The position numbers and the translations under genes were made by a program. The notes below the pieces were generated by a model. The model was not told where the DNA came from, searched no databases, and was given only the letters and a program-made list of their open reading frames with translations. Source: Candidatus Epulonipiscium sp. (GTDB lineage: Bacteria > Bacillota > Clostridia > Lachnospirales > Defluviitaleaceae). From it: DNA of 36,986 bases. Positions 1 to 8,563 of this stretch are shown piece after piece. The DNA is taken from positions 1-36,986 of the forward strand of contig JAAYML010000099.1 of assembly GCA_012521395.1 (NCBI GenBank), read 5' to 3'. Each line of letters begins with the position of its first letter. Positions within the stretch are counted from its first letter, which is position 1.

Positions 1-1601
1 CCTTCAGCAAAAGTGATTTCGTATACGAATTCATCGTTGTCACTTTGTACCACGCTGGAAGCAACACCTTTTTTGCTGCCAGATTTCCATGAAACCTGAG
101 ATTTATCTAATCCCTTAATCTCTTCATTGAATTCAACGACAACTTTGGTTTGGCTTGCACTGATGATTTCAGCTTCCGGAGCGTCTTCATCTTTTACAAC
201 AGTAAAATCAATATCCACAGCTTTAAGGTTGAATCCTGCAGCATCTTTAATATCATTGCTGATAGAAAGGGTATGCTCGCCGTCTGCTAATGCAGTTTTT
301 AAGTTAATAGTAAACTCAGTTTTTTTACTGTTAGCTTCAATGGAACCACGAACTAAAGATTCGTCGATTCTGTATGAGCTTAATAAGTCAGCATTTTCAA
401 CTGGTTCGCTGAATTTCACAGTAATGTATTGGTTTCCTTTAGCGATAACTTTTTCAACTTCAGGAAGTTCATTATCAAATACATTTACAACAATTTCAGT
501 TTTGGCAATCTTTTTGCCAGTAATGTCTTTAATATCTTTGATGGTATACTTGGTATCAGTTGTTTGACGTAATGGTGTATCTAAGGTTACCAATATAGTT
601 TTACCGTCTTTGGAAATTTCAAAGATATCATTTGCTCCAAGACCTAAGCGGCTGTTGGTTACAGAATCTTTATCCAATTCTTTTGAGAATTCAATAGCAA
701 ATTGTTTTAAGTTGTAACCTTCAACTTTAAGTACCTTTAAGTCTTTGTATTCTCTTACAACTTTAATTGTTTTTTCAACTTTAATGCCGTTAGAATCAAC
801 AGCAGTAATGGTAATTTGGTTTTCACCCAAAGTTAATGCAACTTCTGCAGAAAATTTCTTATTATTTACACTGGCAGCTTTTCCGTTAACGGTTACAGTG
901 CCGTCATTGGTTATAGAACCTGAAATAATGATGGTTTCATTTTCGGTTGTTGCATCGACTTTATCCAATGTAATATCGAAATTAAAAAGTCCTAATTGTT
1001 CGCCTAAAGTCTTTTCACTGCCAACAGGCTTAGACATTAAAGCATCATAAGTAAAGTCGGCGATTTGAAGAAGTTGAATATTTGATCCTTCAACTTCAGT
1101 TGGATTGTCAACTAAACCTTTGCTGTATGCAAATGTTGGAATACTTGCCCAGGTAAAGTCAACATTTTCAACATAGCCAAGACGTACTAACATGATTTTC
1201 ATGTACTCCCTGCCGGAAATAGGAGCCATTGGATTAAGATTTCCAAGGTGATCTCCTGAAATACCAATTTCAGGGTGTGCTTTTAAGTACGCAGCCAATT
1301 TACGAATGAATTGACTATGACTGGAATTAATATCTTTAAATGTTGCTTTGCCTTCCCATGCAAAATTATTCATTTCATCATATTTACCCATTAATTTAAG
1401 TTGCATGACAAAGGCACGATATCTTGTCATTGTCTGGGTTCCGATAACGCCGTTACCTTCACCAGTGATAACGCCAAGATTTGTTAAAATATTCAACTTA
1501 TCGGCATTGGATAAGTTCCCTGCAAAAGCGAAGTTTGTGGAAGATAATACCACAGCAGCAGCTAATGCTAAGGATAAGAGTTTCTTTTTAAGATTCTTCA
1601 T
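1..1601 (-). CDS. Exported S-layer-like protein with Ig-like domains (3' end outside window)
   Basis: Read on the minus strand, the frame stays open from an ATG at 1599-1601 to the window edge, giving at least 533 residues; the C-terminus is missing. An AAGGAGG site lies just upstream of the ATG. The N-terminus is a clear signal peptide (MKNLKKKLLSLALAAAVVLS, cleavage near Ala27). Residues about 28-170 look like degenerate S-layer-homology (SLH) segments with phrases such as ATFKDINSSHSQF and NPMAPISGREYMKIML. After that come Ig-like beta modules: a region around 200-260 resembling bacterial Ig-like repeats (VTVNGKAASVNNKKFSAEV), then repeated modules of the kind PEVEKVIAKGNQYITVKFSEPV, found in S-layer and adhesin proteins. 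The likely role is a cell-surface or S-layer component. It is divergent from another SLH-like gene at 2078. The specific function is not recognisable. Confidence 0.85.
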   Translation of the reverse strand, partial: MKNLKKKLLSLALAAAVVLSSTNFAFAGNLSNADKLNILTNLGVITGEGNGVIGTQTMTRYRAFVMQLKLMGKYDEMNNFAWEGKATFKDINSSHSQFIRKLAAYLKAHPEIGISGDHLGNLNPMAPISGREYMKIMLVRLGYVENVDFTWASIPTFAYSKGLVDNPTEVEGSNIQLLQIADFTYDALMSKPVGSEKTLGEQLGLFNFDITLDKVDATTENETIIISGSITNDGTVTVNGKAASVNNKKFSAEVALTLGENQITITAVDSNGIKVEKTIKVVREYKDLKVLKVEGYNLKQFAIEFSKELDKDSVTNSRLGLGANDIFEISKDGKTILVTLDTPLRQTTDTKYTIKDIKDITGKKIAKTEIVVNVFDNELPEVEKVIAKGNQYITVKFSEPVENADLLSSYRIDESLVRGSIEANSKKTEFTINLKTALADGEHTLSISNDIKDAAGFNLKAVDIDFTVVKDEDAPEAEIISASQTKVVVEFNEEIKGLDKSQVSWKSGSKKGVASSVVQSDNDEFVYEITFAE

Positions 1602-1621
1602 TCAGCTTTCCTCCTTATTTA

Positions 1622-1637
1622 CTATGTTAAAACATAG
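1622..1637 (-). repeat. Leader hairpin next to the ribosome binding site of the minus-strand S-layer-like gene
   Basis: CTATGTTAAAACATAG is a perfect inverted repeat (7-bp arms, AA centre). It lies in the predicted 5' untranslated region of the minus-strand gene, only a few bases upstream of its AAGGAGG site. It could stabilise the mRNA or tune initiation; that is inference from position. Confidence 0.45.
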
Positions 1638-1643
1638 AATTAT

Positions 1644-1666
1644 GTTGATGACTTATGTCTACCAAC
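1644..1666. repeat. Duplicated 23-bp dyad element, copy 1
   Basis: The element starts GTTG, ends CAAC, and has an inner GAC-TTAT-GTC dyad. A second copy lies at 1831-1853 with 18 of 23 bases identical; the similarity extends 4 bases further upstream (ATTA). Copy 1 falls immediately downstream of the predicted minus-strand start site, so it could be an operator or an mRNA leader hairpin. I do not recognise it as a known regulator site. Confidence 0.5.
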
Positions 1667-1674
1667 AATATAAT

Positions 1675-1703
1675 ATTATAGGTGAGATGGTTAACATAAT
1701 CAA
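1675..1703 (-). promoter_or_regulatory. Promoter of the minus-strand S-layer-like gene
   Basis: On the minus strand, TTGATT (1703-1698), a 17-bp spacer and TATAAT (1680-1675) form a good vegetative promoter. The predicted start is near 1668, giving a leader of about 65 nt that includes dyad copy 1 and the 1622-1637 hairpin. Confidence 0.65.
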
Positions 1704-1830
1704 GTGATATTCCTTGGCAAATTAATCATGTATTTACAGAAAAGAGGGTGGCAGTGACAGGAACAATCTCAAGGGGTAAGCCCTTATACACAATACAAAT
1801 AAAAAAATAAGATGTAAAAGAAGAGATTAT

Positions 1831-1853
1831 GTTGGCGACTTATGTCAATCAAC
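1831..1853. repeat. Duplicated 23-bp dyad element, copy 2
   Basis: This is the second copy of the GTTG...GACTTATGTC...CAAC element, 187 bp from copy 1 and in the same orientation. It sits mid-way between the two divergent promoters. A 35-codon reading frame (1829-1936) starts at the ATG overlapping it, and its first residues (MLATYV) resemble the 21-codon frame over copy 1 (MLMTYV). Whether the DNA element or the peptide is what is conserved cannot be decided here. Confidence 0.5.
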
Positions 1854-2009
1854 TTTACAAAGCTATTGTAGCCAATTTCGAAGAGGCAGGCAATATAAAA
1901 AAACTGGCAATTGAAAGGAGCAGATATTTTTTTTAATGATTTTTCTTAAAAATGGACAGAAAAAAGCCCTGGGGCAATTTATATGGAAATACTTGCATAT
2001 GCACTTCTT

Positions 2010-2038
2010 TTGACTTAAAATAATAGTTAGATTATAAG
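2010..2038 (+). promoter_or_regulatory. Promoter of the SLH-repeat protein gene
   Basis: TTGACT (2010-2015), a 17-bp spacer and TATAAG (2033-2038) lie 40 bp upstream of the ATG at 2078. Start of transcription is expected near 2045. Confidence 0.65.
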
Positions 2039-2077
2039 GTTTTTAGAGCAGTTTATTCCATCGCAAGGAGGATTAAT

Positions 2078-4099
2078 ATGAAAATAATAAGTAAAGCAGT
2101 GATTTCTTTAAGCCTGGCTTTTTGTATGTCAACTTCTGTTTTTGCACAAGTAAGTTACATAGATGTGCCTGAAAATCACTGGGCTTATGATGTCGTTCAA
2201 AAGGCCACAGAAATGAACTGGATGACGGGAAATTTACAAAATGAATTTAAACCCCAGGAAGTCATCGATTATTTTTATTTTTCAGGCATTGCAGCCAAAA
2301 TTGCAGGTTATAAAGATCCTTTAGAAAATAATATTACTGAAGCTGAAAAGAAATACGCTGATGAAGCTTATCAGAAATACAAATCCGTTTTAGACCAATA
2401 TACTAAAAACTTTAAGAAATGGGACGAAGCTTATTACAAAAATTTTAATGAAGAAATTGCATATCTTTTACAAAAGGGCATTTTAAAAACAGAAGATTTG
2501 AATAAGTTTATTATAAAACAGGCTGATGGCACAGAACAAGTAGCTTCTCTCAGCAGGGAAGATATGGCTGTTTTTATTGTAAGATTAATTGGAAAAGAAG
2601 AATATGCGATTAATAATTATACGAAGACGAGATTTCTTGATGATGCTTTAATTTCTGAAAATGCAAAAGCCCATATTGCTTATCTGAACGATGCAGGCGT
2701 TTTGCAGGGAGGAGAAAATGTCAAGTTTGATCCTAAGGGTAAAGTGTATAAAGCCGTACTGGCAAAGGTACTGGTTGAATCTGTTTTAGGGACAGGCAGT
2801 CAGACAAGTTCAAATCAAACAACTTCAACGGATAAAGAAGTTTATCTGCAGGGGAAAGTAGAATATTTTAACAGTGATTATGATTATCTGGGGATTAATT
2901 CAGGAAATAAAACCTCTTATTATCCTATAAAAGAAAATGCCACATATTATATTGGAACAAAGGAAACCAATAAAGAAAGTATTAAAAAAGGTGACAATGT
3001 AATGATTCAGCTGGTTAATGAAGGAAACATTGACTATGTTGTTAAGATTACCAGGATAGATACTACAAGTCCTGTATTTCCGGATTCTTCTGGTAATTAT
3101 ACAAACACAGGCAGTACATCAAATCATTCTTATACGGATTATCAGGATAATCTCAATGTTTCAGCAAGAAAAGTAGAAGGAATTATAAATAGTGTAAAAG
3201 ACTCCGACGTAGAAATCATCGTAAAATATGTTAACTATAAAGGAGAAATCAAAGAAGAATCAGAAACTTATAATGTCAATAGTAATACCATTATTACAAA
3301 GAACAATAAAGAATTAAGCTTATCAGATATTAAAAAGGGAGACATTATTGTTGCTCAGGTGAAAGGCAGTCTTCTGACTAAGGGAGAAGTTATTGAAAGC
3401 CAAAGGGAAGTCACAGGCACTTTGATAGAGAAAAAACGAACGAACGGCTTATATAAACTTGTGCTTGAAGTAAAAAATGACACGGTAGAGTATAGTATTG
3501 GCAGTGATGTAACCATAGCTAAAAAAGGAGTCGATGAGGCAGCCTGGAATGATTTAAGAATAGGGGATAAAATTACCTTAGGACTGGAATATGAAAAAGT
3601 AATTGATGTTTGGGCTGAGGGTTACAGCTCCAGAGTAACAGGAATTATTCAGGAAGTCCTTGTTTCAGCCAATCAGTCTAAGGTGACCATAGAGCATGAA
3701 GATGGTACAATAAAAACTTATCCCATAATGTATGGTGCTAAAATCGTTGACAGATTAACCGATGAAGAAATCTCCATATATGATATCCGTTTGGGACAAG
3801 AAGCTGTATTATATTTAGACAGTATGGAAGTTGAAGAATTAGTTCTTAGCAAGCAAATAAAACTGAGTACTGTACAAGGTTATATAGAAAATATAAGTTT
3901 TTCAGGTGATTATATTGATATCAGGACAGAATCAGATTTTATAGGAACAAAACGAATCCGTATGGGTAAGGGTGTAGAAATTTTTAAAGACAACAGAAGA
4001 TTAAGCAGAAGAGATTTGAAAAAAGGTATGCTGGTAGTCATTACAATGAAAACTTATGGGGGAGACCAGGCAGAAAAAATAACGATTTTATCAAAATAA
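2078..4099 (+). CDS. Exported SLH-domain protein with five tandem beta-modules
   Basis: This 673-residue protein starts at an ATG preceded by AAGGAGG. Residues 1-23 are a signal peptide ending in SVFAQ. SLH-like segments are visible near residues 26-75 (YIDVPENHWAYDVVQKATEM) and about 185-235 (RFLDDALISENAKAHIAYL, then GVLQGGENVKFDPKGKVYKA), so it probably attaches to secondary wall polymer. A Ser/Thr/Asn-rich linker near 240-250 leads to five repeats, each opening with V-x-G or G-x-V (residues about 260, 366, 445, 520, 599) and closing with a phrase like LSDIKKGDIIV. Repeat spacing is about 75-80 residues, with a longer first unit containing another low-complexity linker. No catalytic motif is visible. 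A surface structural role is likely; the exact function is unknown. Confidence 0.88.
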   Translation: MKIISKAVISLSLAFCMSTSVFAQVSYIDVPENHWAYDVVQKATEMNWMTGNLQNEFKPQEVIDYFYFSGIAAKIAGYKDPLENNITEAEKKYADEAYQKYKSVLDQYTKNFKKWDEAYYKNFNEEIAYLLQKGILKTEDLNKFIIKQADGTEQVASLSREDMAVFIVRLIGKEEYAINNYTKTRFLDDALISENAKAHIAYLNDAGVLQGGENVKFDPKGKVYKAVLAKVLVESVLGTGSQTSSNQTTSTDKEVYLQGKVEYFNSDYDYLGINSGNKTSYYPIKENATYYIGTKETNKESIKKGDNVMIQLVNEGNIDYVVKITRIDTTSPVFPDSSGNYTNTGSTSNHSYTDYQDNLNVSARKVEGIINSVKDSDVEIIVKYVNYKGEIKEESETYNVNSNTIITKNNKELSLSDIKKGDIIVAQVKGSLLTKGEVIESQREVTGTLIEKKRTNGLYKLVLEVKNDTVEYSIGSDVTIAKKGVDEAAWNDLRIGDKITLGLEYEKVIDVWAEGYSSRVTGIIQEVLVSANQSKVTIEHEDGTIKTYPIMYGAKIVDRLTDEEISIYDIRLGQEAVLYLDSMEVEELVLSKQIKLSTVQGYIENISFSGDYIDIRTESDFIGTKRIRMGKGVEIFKDNRRLSRRDLKKGMLVVITMKTYGGDQAEKITILSK

Positions 4100-4134
4100 A
4101 GTAACGGAAGATCTTGTTGCAGGCATAAATTGAT

Positions 4135-4176
4135 AAGAGGAGACTGGAAAACAATATGCCAGTATCCTCTTTTTTG
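4135..4176 (+). terminator. Terminator after the SLH-repeat gene
   Basis: A hairpin with arms AAGAGGA-GACTGG and CCAG-TATCCTCTT is followed by a T-run (TTTTTTG). Confidence 0.75.
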
Positions 4177-4373
4177 TTTATTTGATAGCAAATTTAGATA
4201 AAAATAAATAATCTTTAATTTTTATTTCTTTTTACTTGATTATTTTTAGATTTACTAGTAATCTATAAGATAGAGAGCTGTTTAAATGGCTTAGTATTTA
4301 AAAATCTTAGTAATCATTCTTGTTTTTTAAGCGTAGTTTTTCTATTTTATTAGGTGTAGCTTTATATGCAAAA

Positions 4374-4389
4374 ATGAAAGCGTGTTCAT
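4374..4389 (+). promoter_or_regulatory. cre-like site (catabolite repression) upstream of cellobiose phosphorylase
   Basis: ATGAAAGCGTGTTCAT matches the Gram-positive cre consensus WTGNAANCGNWNNCW at all but one position (G at the second W) and has perfect ATGAA/TTCAT outer arms. It lies 66 bp upstream of the cellobiose phosphorylase ATG, so CcpA could repress the gene when preferred sugars are present. The rest of the 4177-4455 gap is AT-rich. I see no gene and no clear promoter in it, only a small dyad around TACTAGTA at 4253-4260. Confidence 0.55.
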
Positions 4390-4455
4390 GCGATATTTAT
4401 GCACTAATAAAGTAGAAAGTAAAATATTAAAATATATTTTTTAAGGAGGGCGCAT

Positions 4456-6891
4456 ATGAAATTCGGCTATTTTGACGATAAAAACAGGGAGTATGTTATC
4501 ACGACTCCAAAAACCCCATATCCCTGGATTAATTATCTGGGGAACAAAGATTTCTTTGGTCTTATTTCTAACACAGGAGGGGGATATTGTTTTTACCGTG
4601 ATGCCAGATTAAGAAGGATTACAAGATACCGCTACAACAATATTCCCATTGATAATGGAGGCCGTTATTATTATCTTTTTGATAACGGAGACTTCTGGAC
4701 TCCTGGCTGGATGCCTGTAAAAAAAGATTTAGACTTCTATGAATGCAGACATGGTTTAGGCTATACATCCATTGCCGGTGAAAGAAATGATGTCAGAGTT
4801 AATGTAACTTATTTTGTTCCATTGGGATACAATGGAGAAGTTCATAGAGTAAAAGTAAAAAATAATTCAAATGCCGATAAACAATTATCTCTGTTTTCTT
4901 TTGTAGAGTTTTGTCTATGGGATGCTTATGATGATATGACCAATTTCCAAAGAAATTTAAGTACAGGAGAAGTGGAAATAGAAGGCAGTGCTATTTATCA
5001 CAAGACTGAATACAGGGAAAGAAGAAACCATTACGCCTTTTACTGGGTAAATACTGAAATCAATGGTTTTGATACCGACAGGGACAGTTTCCTTGGTCTA
5101 TATAATAATTTGGATGCGCCACAAGTAGTTACACAAGGTAAATCCAATAATTCAGTTGCCAGTGGATGGTCACCTGTTGGTTCTCATAATATCAACTTCA
5201 CCCTTAAAGCTGGAGAAGAGAAGGTATTTGTATTTGTTCTTGGATATGTTGAAAATGACAAAGATAATAAATGGATTGCCCTGAATGTAATCAATAAAGA
5301 AAAAGCTTATGCAATGCAAGAGCAATTTAAAGACAATGCCAGCGTAGAAAAAGCATTGGAAGATTTAAAAGTATATTGGGATGGACTTCTTTCAAAATAT
5401 ATCTTGGACAGCCATGATGAAAAGCTAAACCGCATGGTAAATATCTGGAATCCATATCAATGTATGATTACCTTTAATATGTCCAGAAGTGCTTCTTACT
5501 TCGAATCAGGAATTGGAAGAGGTATGGGCTTCAGAGATTCAAACCAGGATATTTTAGGTTTTGTTCATCAGATTCCTGACAGGGCGAGAGAAAGAATTCT
5601 TGACTTGGCTGCTACACAATTTGAGGATGGAAGTGCATACCATCAATATCAGCCTTTAACCAAAAAAGGAAATCATGATATTGGCGGAGGCTTCAATGAT
5701 GACCCCTTGTGGTTAATCCTGGCAGTCAGTGCGTACATAAAGGAAACAGGGGACTTTGCTATTTTAGATGAAGAAGTACCTTTTGATTGTAATCCTGATA
5801 AAACAGGTTCCCTGTTTGATCACTTAACAGCATCTTTCTATCATGTGGTGAATAACTTAGGACCTCATGGACTTCCTTTAATCGGAAGAGCAGACTGGAA
5901 TGACTGTCTGAATCTTAACTGCTTCTCTACAGAACCAGGAGAATCCTTCCAAACTTATGGGGATCCAAATGGAAGAGTGGCTGAATCTGTATTTATAGCT
6001 GGTATGTTTGTATTTATCGGTAAAGAATATGTTGAACTTTGTAAGAGAAGAGGTTTAGAAGAAGAAGCCAAAAAAGCTCAAAAGCACATTGATGATATGA
6101 TTAAGGCAACCATTGAATATGGTTACGATGGAGAATGGTTCCTTCGTGCTTACGATGCTTTTGGAGGTAAAGTAGGCAGTAAGGAAAATAAAGAAGGCCA
6201 AATCTTTATTGAGCCACAAGGCTTTTGTGTAATGGCTGGAATTGGCGTAGAAGAAGGTTTAGCTCAGAAAGCATTAGATTCTGTAAAAGAAAGATTAGAA
6301 ACACCTTATGGAATTGTATTGCAACAACCGGCTTACACAACTTATGATTATAAATTAGGAGAAATCACCAGCTATCCTCCTGGATATAAGGAAAATGCAG
6401 GTATTTTCTGCCATAACAATCCATGGATTGCATGTGCTGAAACCGTTATTGGCCGTGGAGACCGTGCCTTTGAAATCTATAAGAGAATAGCACCGGCTTA
6501 CTTAGAAGAAATCAGTGAAATTCATAAATTAGAACCTTATGTTTATGCACAAATGATTGCGGGTAAAGATGCCCCCAATCAAGGACAGGCAAAGAATTCA
6601 TGGCTTACAGGAACTGCTGCATGGAACTTTGTAACCATTTCCCAATGGATTTTAGGAATTAAGCCAGATTATGACGGATTAAAAGTTGATCCATGTATTC
6701 CTAAAGCATGGGATGGTTATACCGTAACAAGAGAATTCAGAGGTACAAGATATAAAATCAAGATAGAAAACCCAGATCATGTATCAAAGGGTGTAAAAAA
6801 AGTTATTTTAGACGGAAAAGAATTAGATTCCAACATAATTCCTCCTTTATCTGACAATAAAGAACATGAAGTTGTTGTTGTAATGGGATAA
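4456..6891 (+). CDS. cbp: Cellobiose phosphorylase (GH94)
   Basis: Cytosolic enzyme that splits cellobiose with phosphate into glucose and alpha-glucose-1-phosphate, saving one ATP per disaccharide. The 811-residue length is that of clostridial cellobiose phosphorylases rather than the longer cellodextrin enzymes. The N-terminal beta-sandwich opens with [20 protein letters not shown] and contains the [20 protein letters not shown] stretch typical of the family. The (alpha/alpha)6 catalytic domain contains [12 protein letters not shown] and the GRADWNDC motif at residues 477-484, whose aspartates include the expected general acid. There is no signal peptide. The ATG has an AAGGAGGG site 7 bases upstream. 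The gene stands alone between terminators, with a cre-like site upstream and no sugar transporter beside it. The substrate is assigned by overall resemblance; related GH94 disaccharide phosphorylases are the alternative. Confidence 0.92.
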   Translation: MKFGYFDDKNREYVITTPKTPYPWINYLGNKDFFGLISNTGGGYCFYRDARLRRITRYRYNNIPIDNGGRYYYLFDNGDFWTPGWMPVKKDLDFYECRHGLGYTSIAGERNDVRVNVTYFVPLGYNGEVHRVKVKNNSNADKQLSLFSFVEFCLWDAYDDMTNFQRNLSTGEVEIEGSAIYHKTEYRERRNHYAFYWVNTEINGFDTDRDSFLGLYNNLDAPQVVTQGKSNNSVASGWSPVGSHNINFTLKAGEEKVFVFVLGYVENDKDNKWIALNVINKEKAYAMQEQFKDNASVEKALEDLKVYWDGLLSKYILDSHDEKLNRMVNIWNPYQCMITFNMSRSASYFESGIGRGMGFRDSNQDILGFVHQIPDRARERILDLAATQFEDGSAYHQYQPLTKKGNHDIGGGFNDDPLWLILAVSAYIKETGDFAILDEEVPFDCNPDKTGSLFDHLTASFYHVVNNLGPHGLPLIGRADWNDCLNLNCFSTEPGESFQTYGDPNGRVAESVFIAGMFVFIGKEYVELCKRRGLEEEAKKAQKHIDDMIKATIEYGYDGEWFLRAYDAFGGKVGSKENKEGQIFIEPQGFCVMAGIGVEEGLAQKALDSVKERLETPYGIVLQQPAYTTYDYKLGEITSYPPGYKENAGIFCHNNPWIACAETVIGRGDRAFEIYKRIAPAYLEEISEIHKLEPYVYAQMIAGKDAPNQGQAKNSWLTGTAAWNFVTISQWILGIKPDYDGLKVDPCIPKAWDGYTVTREFRGTRYKIKIENPDHVSKGVKKVILDGKELDSNIIPPLSDNKEHEVVVVMG

Positions 6892-6906
6892 TTTTTGTCA
6901 CCTTAT

Positions 6907-6937
6907 TAGCCCCAAAATTTTGGGGCTATTTTTTTTA
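6907..6937 (+). terminator. Terminator after cellobiose phosphorylase
   Basis: A 22-bp perfect palindrome (arms TAGCCCCAAAA/TTTTGGGGCTA, 6907-6928) is followed directly by a run of T. Confidence 0.9.
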
Positions 6938-6945
6938 TATATGCC

Positions 6946-6974
6946 TTTACAAAACATTATCTATTTGTTAAAAT
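6946..6974 (+). promoter_or_regulatory. Promoter of the LysM-G5-M23 hydrolase gene
   Basis: TTTACA (6946-6951), a 17-bp spacer and TAAAAT (6969-6974), with TGT directly before the -10 hexamer (extended -10). Start is expected near 6981, leaving a leader of about 65 nt. Confidence 0.6.
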
Positions 6975-6986
6975 AAGATTGTATTT

Positions 6987-7003
6987 TTTACAAATGTGTT
7001 ACA
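6987..7003 (-). promoter_or_regulatory. WalR-box-like site, reverse orientation, at the hydrolase promoter
   Basis: Read on the minus strand this is TGTAAC-N5-TGTAAA, an exact match to the WalR (YycF) consensus TGTWAH-N5-TGTWAH. It lies just downstream of the predicted start of transcription of a cell-wall hydrolase gene, the classic class of WalR target. A site there would more easily explain repression than activation. This is inference from sequence match and context. Confidence 0.45.
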
Positions 7004-7046
7004 TACTTATTAAAAAGCCATAATAATTTTTATGGAGGACAAAAAT

Positions 7047-8411
7047 ATGATTAATTTGGAAAGAATCCAATCTATTGATATGATAAAGTATTTCAGGCTT
7101 TTTGTATTGATTATTGTACTTACAGCAGTTTTTTATCTGGGATTTGAAATTTCTCAAACTCCAAATGCTTTTTCTGTTATGCTGGATGGAGAAGTGGCGG
7201 GTATTATTCTTGAAGAGGAAACAGCAGATAATTTATTAAACGAAGTTAAGCTTTCAATCGAAAAAGATTTAGGAGGCAGCATTGAGGTTTGCAGTGAATT
7301 ATTTGTAGAACCTGTCCGTGCTTCCCAAAAAGAGATTATTTCAAAAGACGAATTACTGACTAAATTAAAGAATTCGCTTTCTTATGATATAAAAGCTTAT
7401 GTTATTAAAGTCGATGGTGTAGAACAGGCTACACTGATTAATAACAAGGAAGCAGAAGAAGTGCTTGAAAAAATAAAGGCTAAATATATTGAAGAAGGCA
7501 TAAAGCCTGAACTTATTTCTTTCGTTGAAGAGGTTAAAGTAGAGCCCAAGTGTATCAAGGTTTCAGATGAGATGATTGCGGTTAATGATGCAGTTGAACT
7601 CTTAACAAAGAGCACTGAGGCGCAAAGAATTTATACCATCGAAGAAGGAGACACCCTGTGGGGAATTTCAGAAAGATACGGTCTTTCAATAGAAGATATA
7701 CTAAAAGCCAATCCTGGATTAGAAGAAGAGGGAATATTACAAATTGGTCAGGAGATTAACCTGAATATACCTAAGCCTATACTTTCGGTTATGACAAAAG
7801 AAGAATTTACTTATACTGAGCCTATTGAAAAACCTGTCAGATATGTAGAAGATGACACACAATACAAGACTTACATTAAAGTGATTGAGCCAGGTGAAGA
7901 AGGAGAAAAAGAAATAACTGCTTATAAGATTAAGATAAATGGCTATGAAGAAGGTACAGAAATTATATCCGAAAAAGTCATAAAAGAACCCAAAGAATCC
8001 GTAGTCGTTGTAGGAACAAAAACACCACCACCAAAAAGTGCAACAGGTTCTTTCAGGATGCCTACTTCAGGAACATTAACTTGAACTTTTGGTTACCGTT
8101 GGGGCAGATTCCATGCAGGAATAGATCTTGCTGCACCAGTTGGTACGCCTGTATATGCAGCTGATGGAGGTACAGTGGTTGAAGCAGGCTGGCATGGAGG
8201 ATACGGATATCTTGTAAGAATTAATCATGGCAATGGATTTGAAAGCTATTATGCTCATTTAAGTAAAATTTACGTTCAGGTAGGTCAAAAGGTTGCCAAG
8301 GGTGAGCAGATTGCAGCCATGGGAAGTACCGGCAACAGTACAGGTTCACACCTGCACTTTGAAATAAGACTAAATGGAGAAGCAAAAAATCCTTATAATT
8401 ATTTGAAATAA
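7047..8411 (+). pseudogene. LysM-G5-M23 cell-wall endopeptidase, interrupted by an in-frame TGA
   Basis: The frame starts at ATG 7047, chosen because GGAGG at 7034-7038 is 8 bases upstream; the earlier ATG at 7032 overlaps that site. It runs to TGA at 8082-8084, then continues in the same frame to TAA at 8409-8411. Ignoring the TGA (codon 346), the protein is 454 residues: a membrane anchor at about 11-31, an extracytoplasmic region, a LysM domain near 196-240 (YTIEEGDTLWGISERYGLS), a G5 domain near 242-325, and an M23 peptidase domain from about 335. The M23 zinc ligands lie after the TGA: HAGID (His356, Asp360) and HLH (His435, His437). Stopped at the TGA, the product keeps wall-binding parts but has no catalytic domain. 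The interrupted position is usually Ser in related proteins (GTLTSxFG), so TCA to TGA or TGG to TGA are possible. A sequencing error or readthrough is not excluded. Confidence 0.82.
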
Positions 8412-8419
8412 AAAGATTC

Positions 8420-8450
8420 AGGGCGAACATATCAGAATGTTCGCCTTTTA
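8420..8450 (+). terminator. Terminator between the hydrolase gene and walR
   Basis: Perfect 9-bp arms GGCGAACAT (8422-8430) and ATGTTCGCC (8437-8445) are followed by TTTTA. Confidence 0.8.
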
Positions 8451-8461
8451 TAATAATCTAT

Positions 8462-8490
8462 TTTACACAATTTATTATTTTTGATACAAT
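8462..8490 (+). promoter_or_regulatory. Promoter of walR
   Basis: TTTACA (8462-8467), a 17-bp spacer and TACAAT (8485-8490) lie about 75 bp upstream of the walR GTG. Confidence 0.6.
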
Positions 8491-8563
8491 AAAATTAGCA
8501 TCAAGATAGAAATATGCATTTTAATAATGTATATATCATGGATCTAATGGGATGGTGATTTAA

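Noticed and set aside
127-1707. Plus-strand open frames across 127-1707.
   Set aside because: They lie opposite one continuous minus-strand frame with signal peptide, promoter and ribosome binding site.
4248-4264. Dyad AGATTTACTAGTAATCT upstream of cellobiose phosphorylase as an operator.
   Set aside because: The arms are imperfect and AT-rich, it is about 190 bp from the gene, and no promoter is beside it.
6980-7046. ATG 7032 as hydrolase start.
   Set aside because: GGAGG overlaps it and is spaced correctly for ATG 7047 instead.
8082-8084. TGA as a sense codon (Trp reassignment or selenocysteine).
   Set aside because: About 24 other intact genes contain no in-frame TGA and use TGG for Trp. 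No stem-loop resembling a selenocysteine signal was evident, and M23 peptidases do not use Cys or Sec at this place.
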